Notes under the pieces: generated by a model
What the model was told of the DNA's origin: nothing
The model's input: the letters and a program-made list of their open reading frames with translations, nothing else
The model's database searches: none
Position numbers and translations under genes: made by a program
Shown: piece after piece, positions 1 to 6,218 of the stretch
Layout: each line of letters starts with the position of its first letter
Numbering within the stretch: position 1 is the first letter of the stretch
From: an uncultured Eubacterium sp.
Lineage (GTDB): Bacteria; Bacillota; Clostridia; Lachnospirales; Lachnospiraceae
DNA length: 7,118 bases
Direction of reading: 5' to 3'
Assembly (NCBI GenBank): GCA_904502145.1
Contig: CAJGDH010000092.1
Coordinates: 1 to 7,118 of the forward strand

Positions 1-806
1 GAGATTTCCCTGTAACAGATGCTCATGATAACTATGTGGGTATGATGTCAAGGCGTAACCTGCTGGATCTGGACCGCAAGAAACTGATTTTGGTGGATCA
101 TAATGAGATCGACCAGGCTGTGGACGGATACGAGGAGACGGATATTCTGGAGATCATCGATCACCACAGACTTGACAATATCCAGACCAACACACCCCTC
201 TATTTCCGCAACCAGCCCGTGGGATGTACCAATACCATCATCTATCAGATGTACATGGAAAATGATGTGGTGATCCCCAAGAAGATCGCAGGTCTGATGT
301 TGTCCGCGATCCTTTCTGATACCCTGATGTTCCGTTCACCCACCTGTACCCAGCTGGACAAGATCACCGCTGAGAAGCTGGCATCCATCGCTGAAGTGGA
401 CATCGAATCCTATGCCAAAAAGATGTTTGAGGCGGGAAGCAATCTCCGCAACAAGTCTGCAAAAGAGATCTTCTATCAGGATTTCAAGAAATTCAATGTG
501 GGTAAAGTGAACTTCGGTGTCGGTCAGATCAGCTCCATGAATCCTGATGAGCTGGAGTCCTGTAAAGAGAAGCTCCTGCCTTATATGCAGGAAGTCAAGG
601 ACAGCTTCGGTATGGACATGGTCTATTTCATGATGACCAATATCCTGGAGGAATCCTCCGAGGTCCTGATCTGCGGAGACTTTGGCAAGGATGTGATCAG
701 GGATGCCTTCGGTGTCAACATTGAGGACAGCAGCGCTGTCCTACCGGGTGTTGTATCCCGGAAAAAGCAGATGATCCCGGGCATATTGGAAAAACTCCCG
801 CAATAA
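1..806 (+). CDS. ppaC: Manganese-dependent inorganic pyrophosphatase (family II, CBS-containing type), 3' part
   Basis: This enzyme hydrolyses pyrophosphate to two phosphates in the cytoplasm and so pulls biosynthetic reactions forward. The frame is open to the left edge. The GTG at 36 is an internal valine, because the codons before it (DFPVTDAHDNY) continue into VGMMSRRNLL, a typical end of a second CBS domain. The first DHH segment, the first CBS domain and a DRTGG domain, usual in this subtype, should lie upstream. Visible family motifs are VDHNE (from nt 96), IIDHHRL (DHH at nt 159), the SDT metal-ligand motif (nt 318) and, in the C-terminal DHHA2 domain, SRKKQ (nt 756-770), which binds the substrate phosphate. 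The gene ends with TAA and looks intact at its 3' end. CBS domains in this family bind adenine nucleotides and tune activity; that is family knowledge, not visible here. Family assignment is firm; the subtype rests on the short CBS remnant. Confidence 0.95.
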   Translation, partial: DFPVTDAHDNYVGMMSRRNLLDLDRKKLILVDHNEIDQAVDGYEETDILEIIDHHRLDNIQTNTPLYFRNQPVGCTNTIIYQMYMENDVVIPKKIAGLMLSAILSDTLMFRSPTCTQLDKITAEKLASIAEVDIESYAKKMFEAGSNLRNKSAKEIFYQDFKKFNVGKVNFGVGQISSMNPDELESCKEKLLPYMQEVKDSFGMDMVYFMMTNILEESSEVLICGDFGKDVIRDAFGVNIEDSSAVLPGVVSRKKQMIPGILEKLPQ

Positions 807-850
807 GCTTCGAACATAATCAGATGTGATTTTTTGAACTTTTGTCAAAG

Positions 851-995
851 ATAATATGGGTAATTCCCCTATTTTGGAAGGTTATTGCTTAAATTTTTTC
901 ACAGTATCGACAAAAAACAACGATAGCTGAACCCTTGTCTTGCTGATGATTATAAGGTAATATAATAAATGTAATCCCCTAAGTTAAAGGTTAGT
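851..995 (+). repeat. Imperfect direct repeat, two copies about 35 bp (851-886 and 962-995)
   Basis: The copies start ATAATATGGGTAATTCCCCT and ATAATAAATGTAATCCCCTA and both go on to an AAGGTTA-like end. They align over about 35 positions with two single-base gaps. The shared core is GTAAT, CCCCTA, TT, AAGGTTA. The start points lie 111 bases apart. The second copy overlaps the candidate -10 box, so the repeat could mark duplicated promoter or operator sequence. The similarity is visible by eye, but its significance in AT-rich DNA has not been tested. Confidence 0.4.
935..966 (+). promoter_or_regulatory. Candidate sigma-A promoter with a perfect TATAAT
   Basis: A perfect TATAAT lies at 961-966. 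Upstream there is no well-placed -35 box: TTGCTG (940-945) gives a 15-base spacer and TTGTCT (935-940) gives 20 bases, both away from the preferred 17. Transcription would start near 973, only about 35 bases before the terminator stem at 1010. The product would then be either a short RNA of about 75 nt or an attenuated leader for the helicase gene. The -10 match is real, but AT-rich DNA produces such hits by chance. Confidence 0.35.
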
Positions 996-1009
996 ATTAT
1001 ACTGGAATT

Positions 1010-1050
1010 GTCCGCAGCGAGTTTTGCCCCTCACTGCGGACTTTTTCTTT
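1010..1050 (+). terminator. Intrinsic (Rho-independent) terminator
   Basis: GTCCGCAG (1010-1017) pairs perfectly with CTGCGGAC (1034-1041). Inside this, after a C/A mismatch, GAG (1019-1021) pairs with CTC (1030-1032), leaving an 8-base loop. The stem is followed at once by TTTTTCTTT (1042-1050). This is a strong GC-rich terminator on the + strand. It lies about 200 bases after the ppaC stop and 80 bases before the helicase start, so it either ends a long ppaC 3' UTR, ends a short separate RNA, or attenuates the helicase operon. Confidence 0.85.
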
Positions 1051-1129
1051 AATGAGTGTTCAGAGGGAAAGCCTCACCCGATGTACAATGGAAGTCAGCC
1101 GGGGAAAGAACATATAGAAGGAAATAGAT

Positions 1130-3598
1130 ATGTTAACAATTCAGAAGGATCTGATCAAAACTTCTGTCCGGCGTCTGACGGAATTCATCTTCCGGGAGGG
1201 AGATATCCACAACCAGGGAAGTCTGGTGGCGGATGTGGAGACCATGCAGGCCGGAAGCAGGGTCCACCGGAAAATCCAGAAAGCGCAGAAAGCCGGTTAT
1301 CAGGCCGAGGTTCCCCTGAAGATGGAGTGGGAGCAGGATGGCTATCGTCTGCTGCTGGAAGGAAGAGCGGACGGGATTGACAGAACCACCGTAGGAAACT
1401 TCACACAGGAAGAGCAGCTGACTTTCGAGTCTTATCTGACGGAAGAAGAGGGAGACCCGGAAACGCCATTGGTCTATATCGATGAGATCAAAGGGGTCTA
1501 TCAGAATGTCCTGGATTTCAGCCAGGCAAAACCCCTGCATATTGCCCAGGCCAAATGTTATGCCGCCATTTATCTTCTGCAGAATGACCTTGACCGGATC
1601 GGTCTGCAGATTACCTACGCCAATATCGATACCATGGAGATCAGGCGGTTCCGCCAGATCCTGTCCGGGGAAGAGATCAGGGAATGGTTTGACGATCTGA
1701 CCGAACGCTTTAAGAGATGGGCGGACCTTTGTCATCAGGCCAGGATGTCGAGGCAGAAATCCATTGATGCCCTTTCATTTCCTTACGAATACCGCACAGG
1801 GCAGAAGAAGCTGATCGCCATGATCTACCACAGTATCCTGGGACAGAAAAAGGCTTTCTTCCAGGCTCCCACCGGGATCGGGAAGACGATCTCAGCCATC
1901 TATCCTTCCCTCAAAGCCCTGTCGGAAGACAAGGCCGAAGAGGTTTATTATCTCACGGCAAAAACCATCACCAGGACGGTGGCTGAGGATACCCTTGCCT
2001 TCCTGGGTGAGCGGGGACTTCACCTTAAATCCGTGACTCTGACAGCCCGGGACCGGATCTGTCCGAACGAAGTCCTTGTCTGTAATCCGGCATACTGTCC
2101 GATGGCTAAGGGTCATTATGACCGGATCAACCAGGCTTTGTTTGACGTGCTGAGCAAAGAGGAGATCATCACACGGGAGACTGTACTTTCCTACAGCGAT
2201 AAACACCAGGTCTGCCCGTATCAGCTGTCCATGGAACTGGCCTCCTTCGCCGACCTGGTGATCTGTGATTATAACTACGTTTTTGACCCCCATGTAAACC
2301 GTTCTTTAATGAGTGAGGCAAACCGGGCCGGCAGACATATCCTTCTGATCGATGAAGCCCACAATCTGGTGGAGAGAGCCAGGTCCATGTACAGTGCCGA
2401 CCTCTATGAAAAAGATTTTGACGCCCTGAAAAAGATGCTTCCCCCCACGGAAAAACCGCTGATCAGGAAGCTGAGGGTTGCCGCCAGAAAGATGGCTTCC
2501 CTCCGGAAAAGCCTCGCCGGGGATCCCTCGTCGGAAGGCTATCTGGAGATGGATCAGGTGGATATGATCTACCTTCCCCTTTTCCGCTTTCTCGATGAAC
2601 TCCTGGAGTATCTGAATGACCATCAGGAGTTTGAATACAGGGAGGAGATCATTGAGATCTTCTTCTCCATGAGACATTTTACAGGAATTCTGGAGACCAT
2701 GACCGAGGGCTATAAGATCTACGGGATGTGGACCTCCTCCGGATATGCCATCCGGCTCTTCTGCATAGATCCCTCGTCTCAGCTTAAGGAGATCCTGGAA
2801 AACAACATGTCTGCCATCTTTTTTTCCGCTACCCTGCTCCCCATGCCTTACTACCGCAACCTGCTTTATGGTGAGGGGGCGGAGGCGTTCAGTATCCCGT
2901 CACCCTTTGACGGGGAAAAACGTCTCCTGTGTATCGCGAATGATGTGACCAGCCGATACAGCAGAAGAAACGAGGAGATCTACCGGAGGATCCTTGATTA
3001 TCTCAGGGAAAACCTTCGTGCCAGAAAAGGAAATTACATGATCTTTTTCCCATCCTATGAGATGATGGAGAAGGTCCTGGAGCTGTATGAGGATCCGGAG
3101 GCGGAGACCCTTGTCCAGACTTCCTCCATGGAAGAGAAGGAGAAGGAGGAATTCCTTGCCCGCTTCCAGGAGGACAGGGAGGAATCCCTGGTGGGGTTCT
3201 GTGTGCTCGGAAGTATTTTTTCTGAAGGGATTGACCTGACGGGAAAGAGGCTGATCGGCGTCCTGGTCGTAGGGACAGGCATACCGGGTATCGGTATGGA
3301 AAGAAATATGATCCGGGATTATTTTGATACTCACGGAAAGAACGGATATGATTATGCTTACCGTTATCCCGGGATGAACAAGGTCCTGCAGGCAGCGGGG
3401 AGAGTGATCAGGACTTCCCTCGATACCGGAGTGATCACTCTGCTGGATGACCGTTTCCTGTGGAGGGAGAACCAGTATCTTCTGCCCGAGGACTGGGACC
3501 GGTATTATGAGGTGAACCTCGGGTCCTATCCACATGTGCTCAAGGCTTTCTGGGACAGGACCGGTCCATCAGATGTTGAATTCTTGCGAAAAGAGTAG
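1130..3598 (+). CDS. XPD/DinG-type Fe-S DNA helicase with N-terminal RecB/Cas4-like nuclease domain
   Basis: A predicted ATP-dependent 5'-3' DNA helicase of the Rad3/XPD/DinG group (superfamily 2), acting on DNA in the cytoplasm, probably in repair or resolution of structured DNA. Residues about 35-165 carry the PD-(D/E)XK nuclease pattern: H46, D81 in GRADGID, E119-x-K121 in YIDEIKG, and Q140-x3-Y144 in QAKCYA. Helicase motifs follow: Walker A QAPTGIGKT (245-253, K252), four cysteines C311, C318, C323 and C362 placed between Walker A and B as for a 4Fe-4S cluster, DEAH (408-411), SATL (566-569), SEGIDL (698-703) and QAAGRVIR (754-761). Length is 822 residues with no break. The ATG has AGAAGGA at 1116-1122, 7 bases upstream. 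Classical E. coli DinG lacks the nuclease part; proteins of this combined shape occur in Clostridia, usually named only as helicases. Family is certain; the in vivo role and whether the nuclease is active are not. Confidence 0.93.
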   Translation: MLTIQKDLIKTSVRRLTEFIFREGDIHNQGSLVADVETMQAGSRVHRKIQKAQKAGYQAEVPLKMEWEQDGYRLLLEGRADGIDRTTVGNFTQEEQLTFESYLTEEEGDPETPLVYIDEIKGVYQNVLDFSQAKPLHIAQAKCYAAIYLLQNDLDRIGLQITYANIDTMEIRRFRQILSGEEIREWFDDLTERFKRWADLCHQARMSRQKSIDALSFPYEYRTGQKKLIAMIYHSILGQKKAFFQAPTGIGKTISAIYPSLKALSEDKAEEVYYLTAKTITRTVAEDTLAFLGERGLHLKSVTLTARDRICPNEVLVCNPAYCPMAKGHYDRINQALFDVLSKEEIITRETVLSYSDKHQVCPYQLSMELASFADLVICDYNYVFDPHVNRSLMSEANRAGRHILLIDEAHNLVERARSMYSADLYEKDFDALKKMLPPTEKPLIRKLRVAARKMASLRKSLAGDPSSEGYLEMDQVDMIYLPLFRFLDELLEYLNDHQEFEYREEIIEIFFSMRHFTGILETMTEGYKIYGMWTSSGYAIRLFCIDPSSQLKEILENNMSAIFFSATLLPMPYYRNLLYGEGAEAFSIPSPFDGEKRLLCIANDVTSRYSRRNEEIYRRILDYLRENLRARKGNYMIFFPSYEMMEKVLELYEDPEAETLVQTSSMEEKEKEEFLARFQEDREESLVGFCVLGSIFSEGIDLTGKRLIGVLVVGTGIPGIGMERNMIRDYFDTHGKNGYDYAYRYPGMNKVLQAAGRVIRTSLDTGVITLLDDRFLWRENQYLLPEDWDRYYEVNLGSYPHVLKAFWDRTGPSDVEFLRKE

Positions 3599-3631
3599 TA
3601 TCATAAATTATAAACAGAAAGGAATCGGAAC

Positions 3632-4537
3632 ATGACCTGGAAGATGATCGCTGCACCTTTGGTCGGTGCGATAATCGGATATTTGACGAACTGGATCGCG
3701 GTTAAGATGTTGTTCCATCCACGATATGAAAAACGGATCGGTAACTGGAAGGTACCTTTTACCCCCGGGGTGATCCCCAAGGGGCAGCCCAGGCTGGCCA
3801 GAGCCATCGGCAATGCGGTTAAGACTCAGCTGCTCACCCGGGAAGTGATGGAGAAGATCCTCCTGTCGGAGGAGATGAAAGCCAGGCTGGCGGAATCGGT
3901 CAGACAATGGATCAATGAGAGAAAGAAATCAGAGCGGACAGTGAGGGAAACTGCGCTGACGGTGATGGATGAAGATGCACTTTTTGACCTGTCAATGTTT
4001 GCCCAGGAGAAAGGGACCGATTACCTCCTTTCCCGGGTGCAGGAGATGGACCTTGTCCACCGGCTGACGGAAAAGATCATTGACATCGCCAGGGAGAAGC
4101 TGGCGGAGTCAATGCTGGGAGCCATGTTTGCTGGAGGTTTCATGGACAGTGTCGAAGAGATGCTGGAGGAAAAGCTGCAGGATCTTCTGAAGGAACATGG
4201 CCGGGAATATCTGGAAAGAGCGATCGGTAATGAAGTCAACTCCCTGCTGGACAAACCGGCAGGCCAGGGAATCTCCCTGCTGGATGACAACGGGTTTAAT
4301 CTTGTTGTGCTGACAACGGAAGTATACGAGATGGTGATCAATGACCACCTGGGGCAAATGCTGGAGTCACTGAATCTGCAGAAGGTGGTGGAGGACCGCA
4401 TCAATTCCATGAAGGTGGAAGAGGTGGAGGAACTGGTTCTCACCATCATGAAAAAGGAACTTGGGGCGATCGTCAATCTTGGCGCAGTCATCGGATTTTT
4501 GCTGGGCCTGGTGAATATATTCATCATGACGATCTGA
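3632..4537 (+). CDS. DUF445 family membrane protein (YheB-like)
   Basis: A 301-residue protein of the DUF445 family, whose molecular function is not established; the Bacillus member is YheB. The N-terminus (residues about 5-28) is a hydrophobic segment ending in the family signature GYLTNWIAVKMLF. It is followed by VPFTPGVIPKGQPRLARAIG (41-60), the most diagnostic block. The middle (about 65-275) is charged and largely helical, rich in Glu, Lys and Leu. The last 22 residues (about 280-301) form a second hydrophobic segment with almost no tail. The likely topology is two membrane anchors flanking a large soluble helical domain. The ATG is preceded by AAAGGAA (3618-3624 region) at a normal distance. 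It starts about 31 bases after the helicase stop, so the two are probably co-transcribed. A functional link to the neighbours is not apparent. Confidence 0.9.
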   Translation: MTWKMIAAPLVGAIIGYLTNWIAVKMLFHPRYEKRIGNWKVPFTPGVIPKGQPRLARAIGNAVKTQLLTREVMEKILLSEEMKARLAESVRQWINERKKSERTVRETALTVMDEDALFDLSMFAQEKGTDYLLSRVQEMDLVHRLTEKIIDIAREKLAESMLGAMFAGGFMDSVEEMLEEKLQDLLKEHGREYLERAIGNEVNSLLDKPAGQGISLLDDNGFNLVVLTTEVYEMVINDHLGQMLESLNLQKVVEDRINSMKVEEVEELVLTIMKKELGAIVNLGAVIGFLLGLVNIFIMTI

Positions 4538-4547
4538 TATATATAAA
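4520..4547 (+). promoter_or_regulatory. Weak candidate promoter in front of hisB
   Basis: TTCATC (4520-4525) and TATAAA (4542-4547) are 16 bases apart. The -10 matches the consensus at five of six positions, the -35 at only three. The -35 lies inside the last codons of the DUF445 gene. It could give hisB and the two genes after it their own start, which would suit the change of function at this point and the 60-base gap, the largest within the gene run. It could equally be chance, as TATATATA runs through this spot. Confidence 0.25.
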
Positions 4548-4597
4548 GCCGCAGAACTCTTGAGGAAGAGGGATGAGGCAAAGACAAAGGAGAAGAG

Positions 4598-5191
4598 ATG
4601 GAAGCCAGGATTGCAACGGTCAGCCGGATGACCAAAGAGACAAACATCAACTGCACCCTGAATCTTGACGGAACAGGGAAGACCAATATCGACACGGGGA
4701 TCGGCTTTTTTGACCACATGCTCCGGGGATTTGCCAGACATGGCTTATTTGATCTGAGCCTGACCTGCAAAGGGGACCTGGAAGTGGATTCCCACCATAC
4801 CATCGAAGACTGCGGAATCGTACTGGGCGAAGCCATCAGGCAGGCTCTGGGCGAGAAGAAATCCATCACAAGGTACGGCTTTTTTGTCCTGCCCATGGAT
4901 GAGACCCTGATGCTTTGTGCCGTGGATCTTTCCGGCCGTTCCTACATGGTGTTTGACTCCGAATATACAACGCCTAAGATCGGGGAGATGGATACGGAAA
5001 TGGTGAGGGAATTCTTCTATGCGGTTTCCTGCAATGCCGGGATGAACCTCCATATCCGCCAGCTTTCCGGCATCAATAACCATCATATCGCAGAGGGGAC
5101 CTTCAAGGCCTTCGGCAAGGCACTGGATATGGCCACAGCTTTTGAACCGCGTCTTCAGGGAGATGTCTGGTCCACCAAAGGAGTATTATAA
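4598..5191 (+). CDS. hisB: Imidazoleglycerol-phosphate dehydratase
   Basis: Catalyses the dehydration of imidazole glycerol phosphate to imidazole acetol phosphate (EC 4.2.1.19), the sixth step of histidine synthesis, in the cytoplasm. At 197 residues it is the usual monofunctional size, without the histidinol-phosphatase domain of the enterobacterial fusion. The two pseudo-symmetric metal-binding halves are clear: GFFDHML (H40) with DSHHTIEDCG (H66, H67, E70, D71), then H152 region with NNHHIAEGTFK (H162, H163, E166). These bind the two Mn ions. The C-terminus ends in STKGVL, the family ending, although the residues before it are VW, whereas a proline normally precedes the serine. The start is well supported by AAAGGAG (4586-4592), 5 bases before the ATG. 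No other his gene is in the window, so hisB is either split from the main his cluster or part of a scattered pathway. No T-box leader is visible in the short upstream gap. Confidence 0.97.
   Translation: MEARIATVSRMTKETNINCTLNLDGTGKTNIDTGIGFFDHMLRGFARHGLFDLSLTCKGDLEVDSHHTIEDCGIVLGEAIRQALGEKKSITRYGFFVLPMDETLMLCAVDLSGRSYMVFDSEYTTPKIGEMDTEMVREFFYAVSCNAGMNLHIRQLSGINNHHIAEGTFKAFGKALDMATAFEPRLQGDVWSTKGVL
5177..5183 (+). promoter_or_regulatory. Ribosome binding site of the hydrolase, inside the hisB 3' end
   Basis: AAAGGAG lies within the STKGVL codons of hisB and 10 bases before the ATG at 5194. The hisB stop (TAA, 5189-5191) falls between this site and the ATG, with only two bases separating stop and start. 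This layout favours translational coupling: ribosomes finishing hisB can restart on the hydrolase. It also fixes the hydrolase start. Confidence 0.75.
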
Positions 5192-5193
5192 TC

Positions 5194-6204
5194 ATGGTTG
5201 AACTGTTACGTAAAAATCCGGAGATTTATCGGATCGATATACCACTTAAAGGAAATGCTCTGAAGAATCTCAATTGTTATGTCATTAAGTCCGGCGGGGA
5301 AAGTGTCGTGATCGATACCGGTTTCAACCGGCCGGACTGTATGCAGGCACTGGCAGACGGGCTGGCTGAACTTGGTATCTCCATGGATCATACCAATCTC
5401 CTGATCACCCATCTGCACACGGACCACTGCGGCCTGGCCCCCGGATTTGCTTCAGGGGATTCCAGGATCTATATGAGCAAGAGGGAACATGAACTGGTCC
5501 GCAGATGGAGACACCGGAGATACCGCAGGGAGATGGATGTCATCTTCCGGCTGGAGGGCTTTCCGGAAGAAGGACTTGTAGAGGCAGCCAGGAGAAATCC
5601 CATGATCGTCTATGCGGCGGATACGGATTATGACGTTGTTCCTCTTCGGGACGGGGATAAGATCGAGATCGGAGACCTGACCTTCACCGCTCTTGCCATG
5701 AGCGGCCACACTCCCGAGCATATGTGCTATTATCTGGAGAAGGAGAAGATCATGTTCCTGGGGGACCATATCCTCTTCGATATCACCCCCAACATCACCA
5801 TCTGGCCGGGGGTAAAGCACTCCCTTTCCACATATCTGACCAACCTTCACCGGATGCTGACCTATGATATCGAGACCGCCTATCCGGCCCACAGGGGACT
5901 GATGGGAAGATCCCTGCAGCAGAGGGTGGAGGAGATCACGGAGCATCACAGCAGAAGACTGAATGAGATTCTGGAGGTGCTGAAAGAATACCCGGGATCC
6001 AGCGGATATGAGATCGCTTCCCGCCTTACCTGGTCCCTTCACGGGGAGACCTGGGAGACGGCACCGAAACGGCAGATCTGGTTTGCCGTGGGTGAGACCC
6101 TGGCACACATTGAATACCTGATGGATCTGGACAAAGTGTTCCGCGGGAACAAGATCGTCAACGGACAGCAGATCCACACTTATTTTCTTGAAAATCACAG
6201 TTAG
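5194..6204 (+). CDS. Metallo-beta-lactamase-fold hydrolase with C-terminal winged-helix region
   Basis: A predicted cytoplasmic two-metal hydrolase; its substrate cannot be told from sequence. Visible MBL motifs are VVIDTG (38-43), the signature THLHTDHCG (H73, H75, D77, H78), GHTPEH (H172), FLGDHIL (D191) and YPAHRG (H233), so all expected zinc ligands are present. Residues about 250-315 resemble the beta-lactamase-associated winged-helix domain found in LACTB2-like proteins, some of which are ribonucleases, with a conserved-looking R/Q-x-x-FAVGETLAHIEYL helix. Between the first and second metal motifs lies a very arginine-rich run (residues 103-112, seven Arg in ten), which could contact a phosphate backbone or another anionic ligand. 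There is no signal peptide. The length, 336 residues, is normal for the winged-helix type. It follows hisB after two bases. Alternatives are thioesterase or glyoxalase-like roles; I would not name a specific enzyme. Confidence 0.9.
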   Translation: MVELLRKNPEIYRIDIPLKGNALKNLNCYVIKSGGESVVIDTGFNRPDCMQALADGLAELGISMDHTNLLITHLHTDHCGLAPGFASGDSRIYMSKREHELVRRWRHRRYRREMDVIFRLEGFPEEGLVEAARRNPMIVYAADTDYDVVPLRDGDKIEIGDLTFTALAMSGHTPEHMCYYLEKEKIMFLGDHILFDITPNITIWPGVKHSLSTYLTNLHRMLTYDIETAYPAHRGLMGRSLQQRVEEITEHHSRRLNEILEVLKEYPGSSGYEIASRLTWSLHGETWETAPKRQIWFAVGETLAHIEYLMDLDKVFRGNKIVNGQQIHTYFLENHS

Positions 6205-6218
6205 GCAGGTAGACAGAA

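Larger units (their letters stand above)
807..1129. other. AT-rich intergenic region between ppaC and the helicase
   Basis: This 323-base gap is clearly more AT-rich than the flanking genes and holds no plausible gene. It contains a weak AT-only hairpin just after ppaC (818-831), an imperfect direct repeat (851-886 and 962-995), a TATAAT box (961-966), a strong intrinsic terminator (1010-1050) and the helicase ribosome site AGAAGGA (1116-1122). I recognise no known riboswitch or T-box leader. The 1051-1110 part must hold a promoter if the terminator fully stops transcription, but only a poor TACAAT (1084-1089) is visible there. Confidence 0.8.

Noticed and set aside
811..824. CGAAC at 811-815 as half of a Gram-positive LexA (SOS) box near a DNA-repair gene
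   Set aside because: The required GTTC-type second half is absent at the right distance, and the site lies about 315 bases before the helicase start.
818..835. Short hairpin AATCA/TGATT followed by a T run just after ppaC
   Set aside because: The stem is only 5 bp, mostly A/T, with a 4-base loop. It is too weak to call as a terminator, though it may assist the end of ppaC transcription.
1059..1089. TTCAGA ... TACAAT as a promoter for the helicase
   Set aside because: The spacer would be 19 bases, the -35 match is poor and there is no proper extended -10. A promoter is expected somewhere in 1051-1110, but this one is not convincing.
1024..1380. 118-codon open frame starting TTG at 1024
   Set aside because: It begins inside the terminator hairpin, has no ribosome site, overlaps the helicase in another frame and gives a low-complexity Gly/Ser/Pro-rich product.
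1045..2315. Exact 14-base repeat TTCTTTAATGAGTG at 1045-1058 and 2302-2315
   Set aside because: One such match is not surprising in a window of this size. The second copy is inside helicase coding sequence, and the flanks share nothing.
4573..4668. Small arginine/glutamine-rich open frame (31 codons from ATG 4573) overlapping the hisB start
   Set aside because: Its composition follows from the purine-rich ribosome-site region read in a shifted frame. There is no independent sign of coding and no resemblance to a histidine leader peptide.
4021..4896. Long reverse-strand open frames (for example 4021-4896, 5452-6249 and 2900-3535)
   Set aside because: They lie opposite genes with strong family motifs, have biased serine/leucine/histidine-rich compositions and no recognisable domain, and are explained as shadows of the + strand codons.
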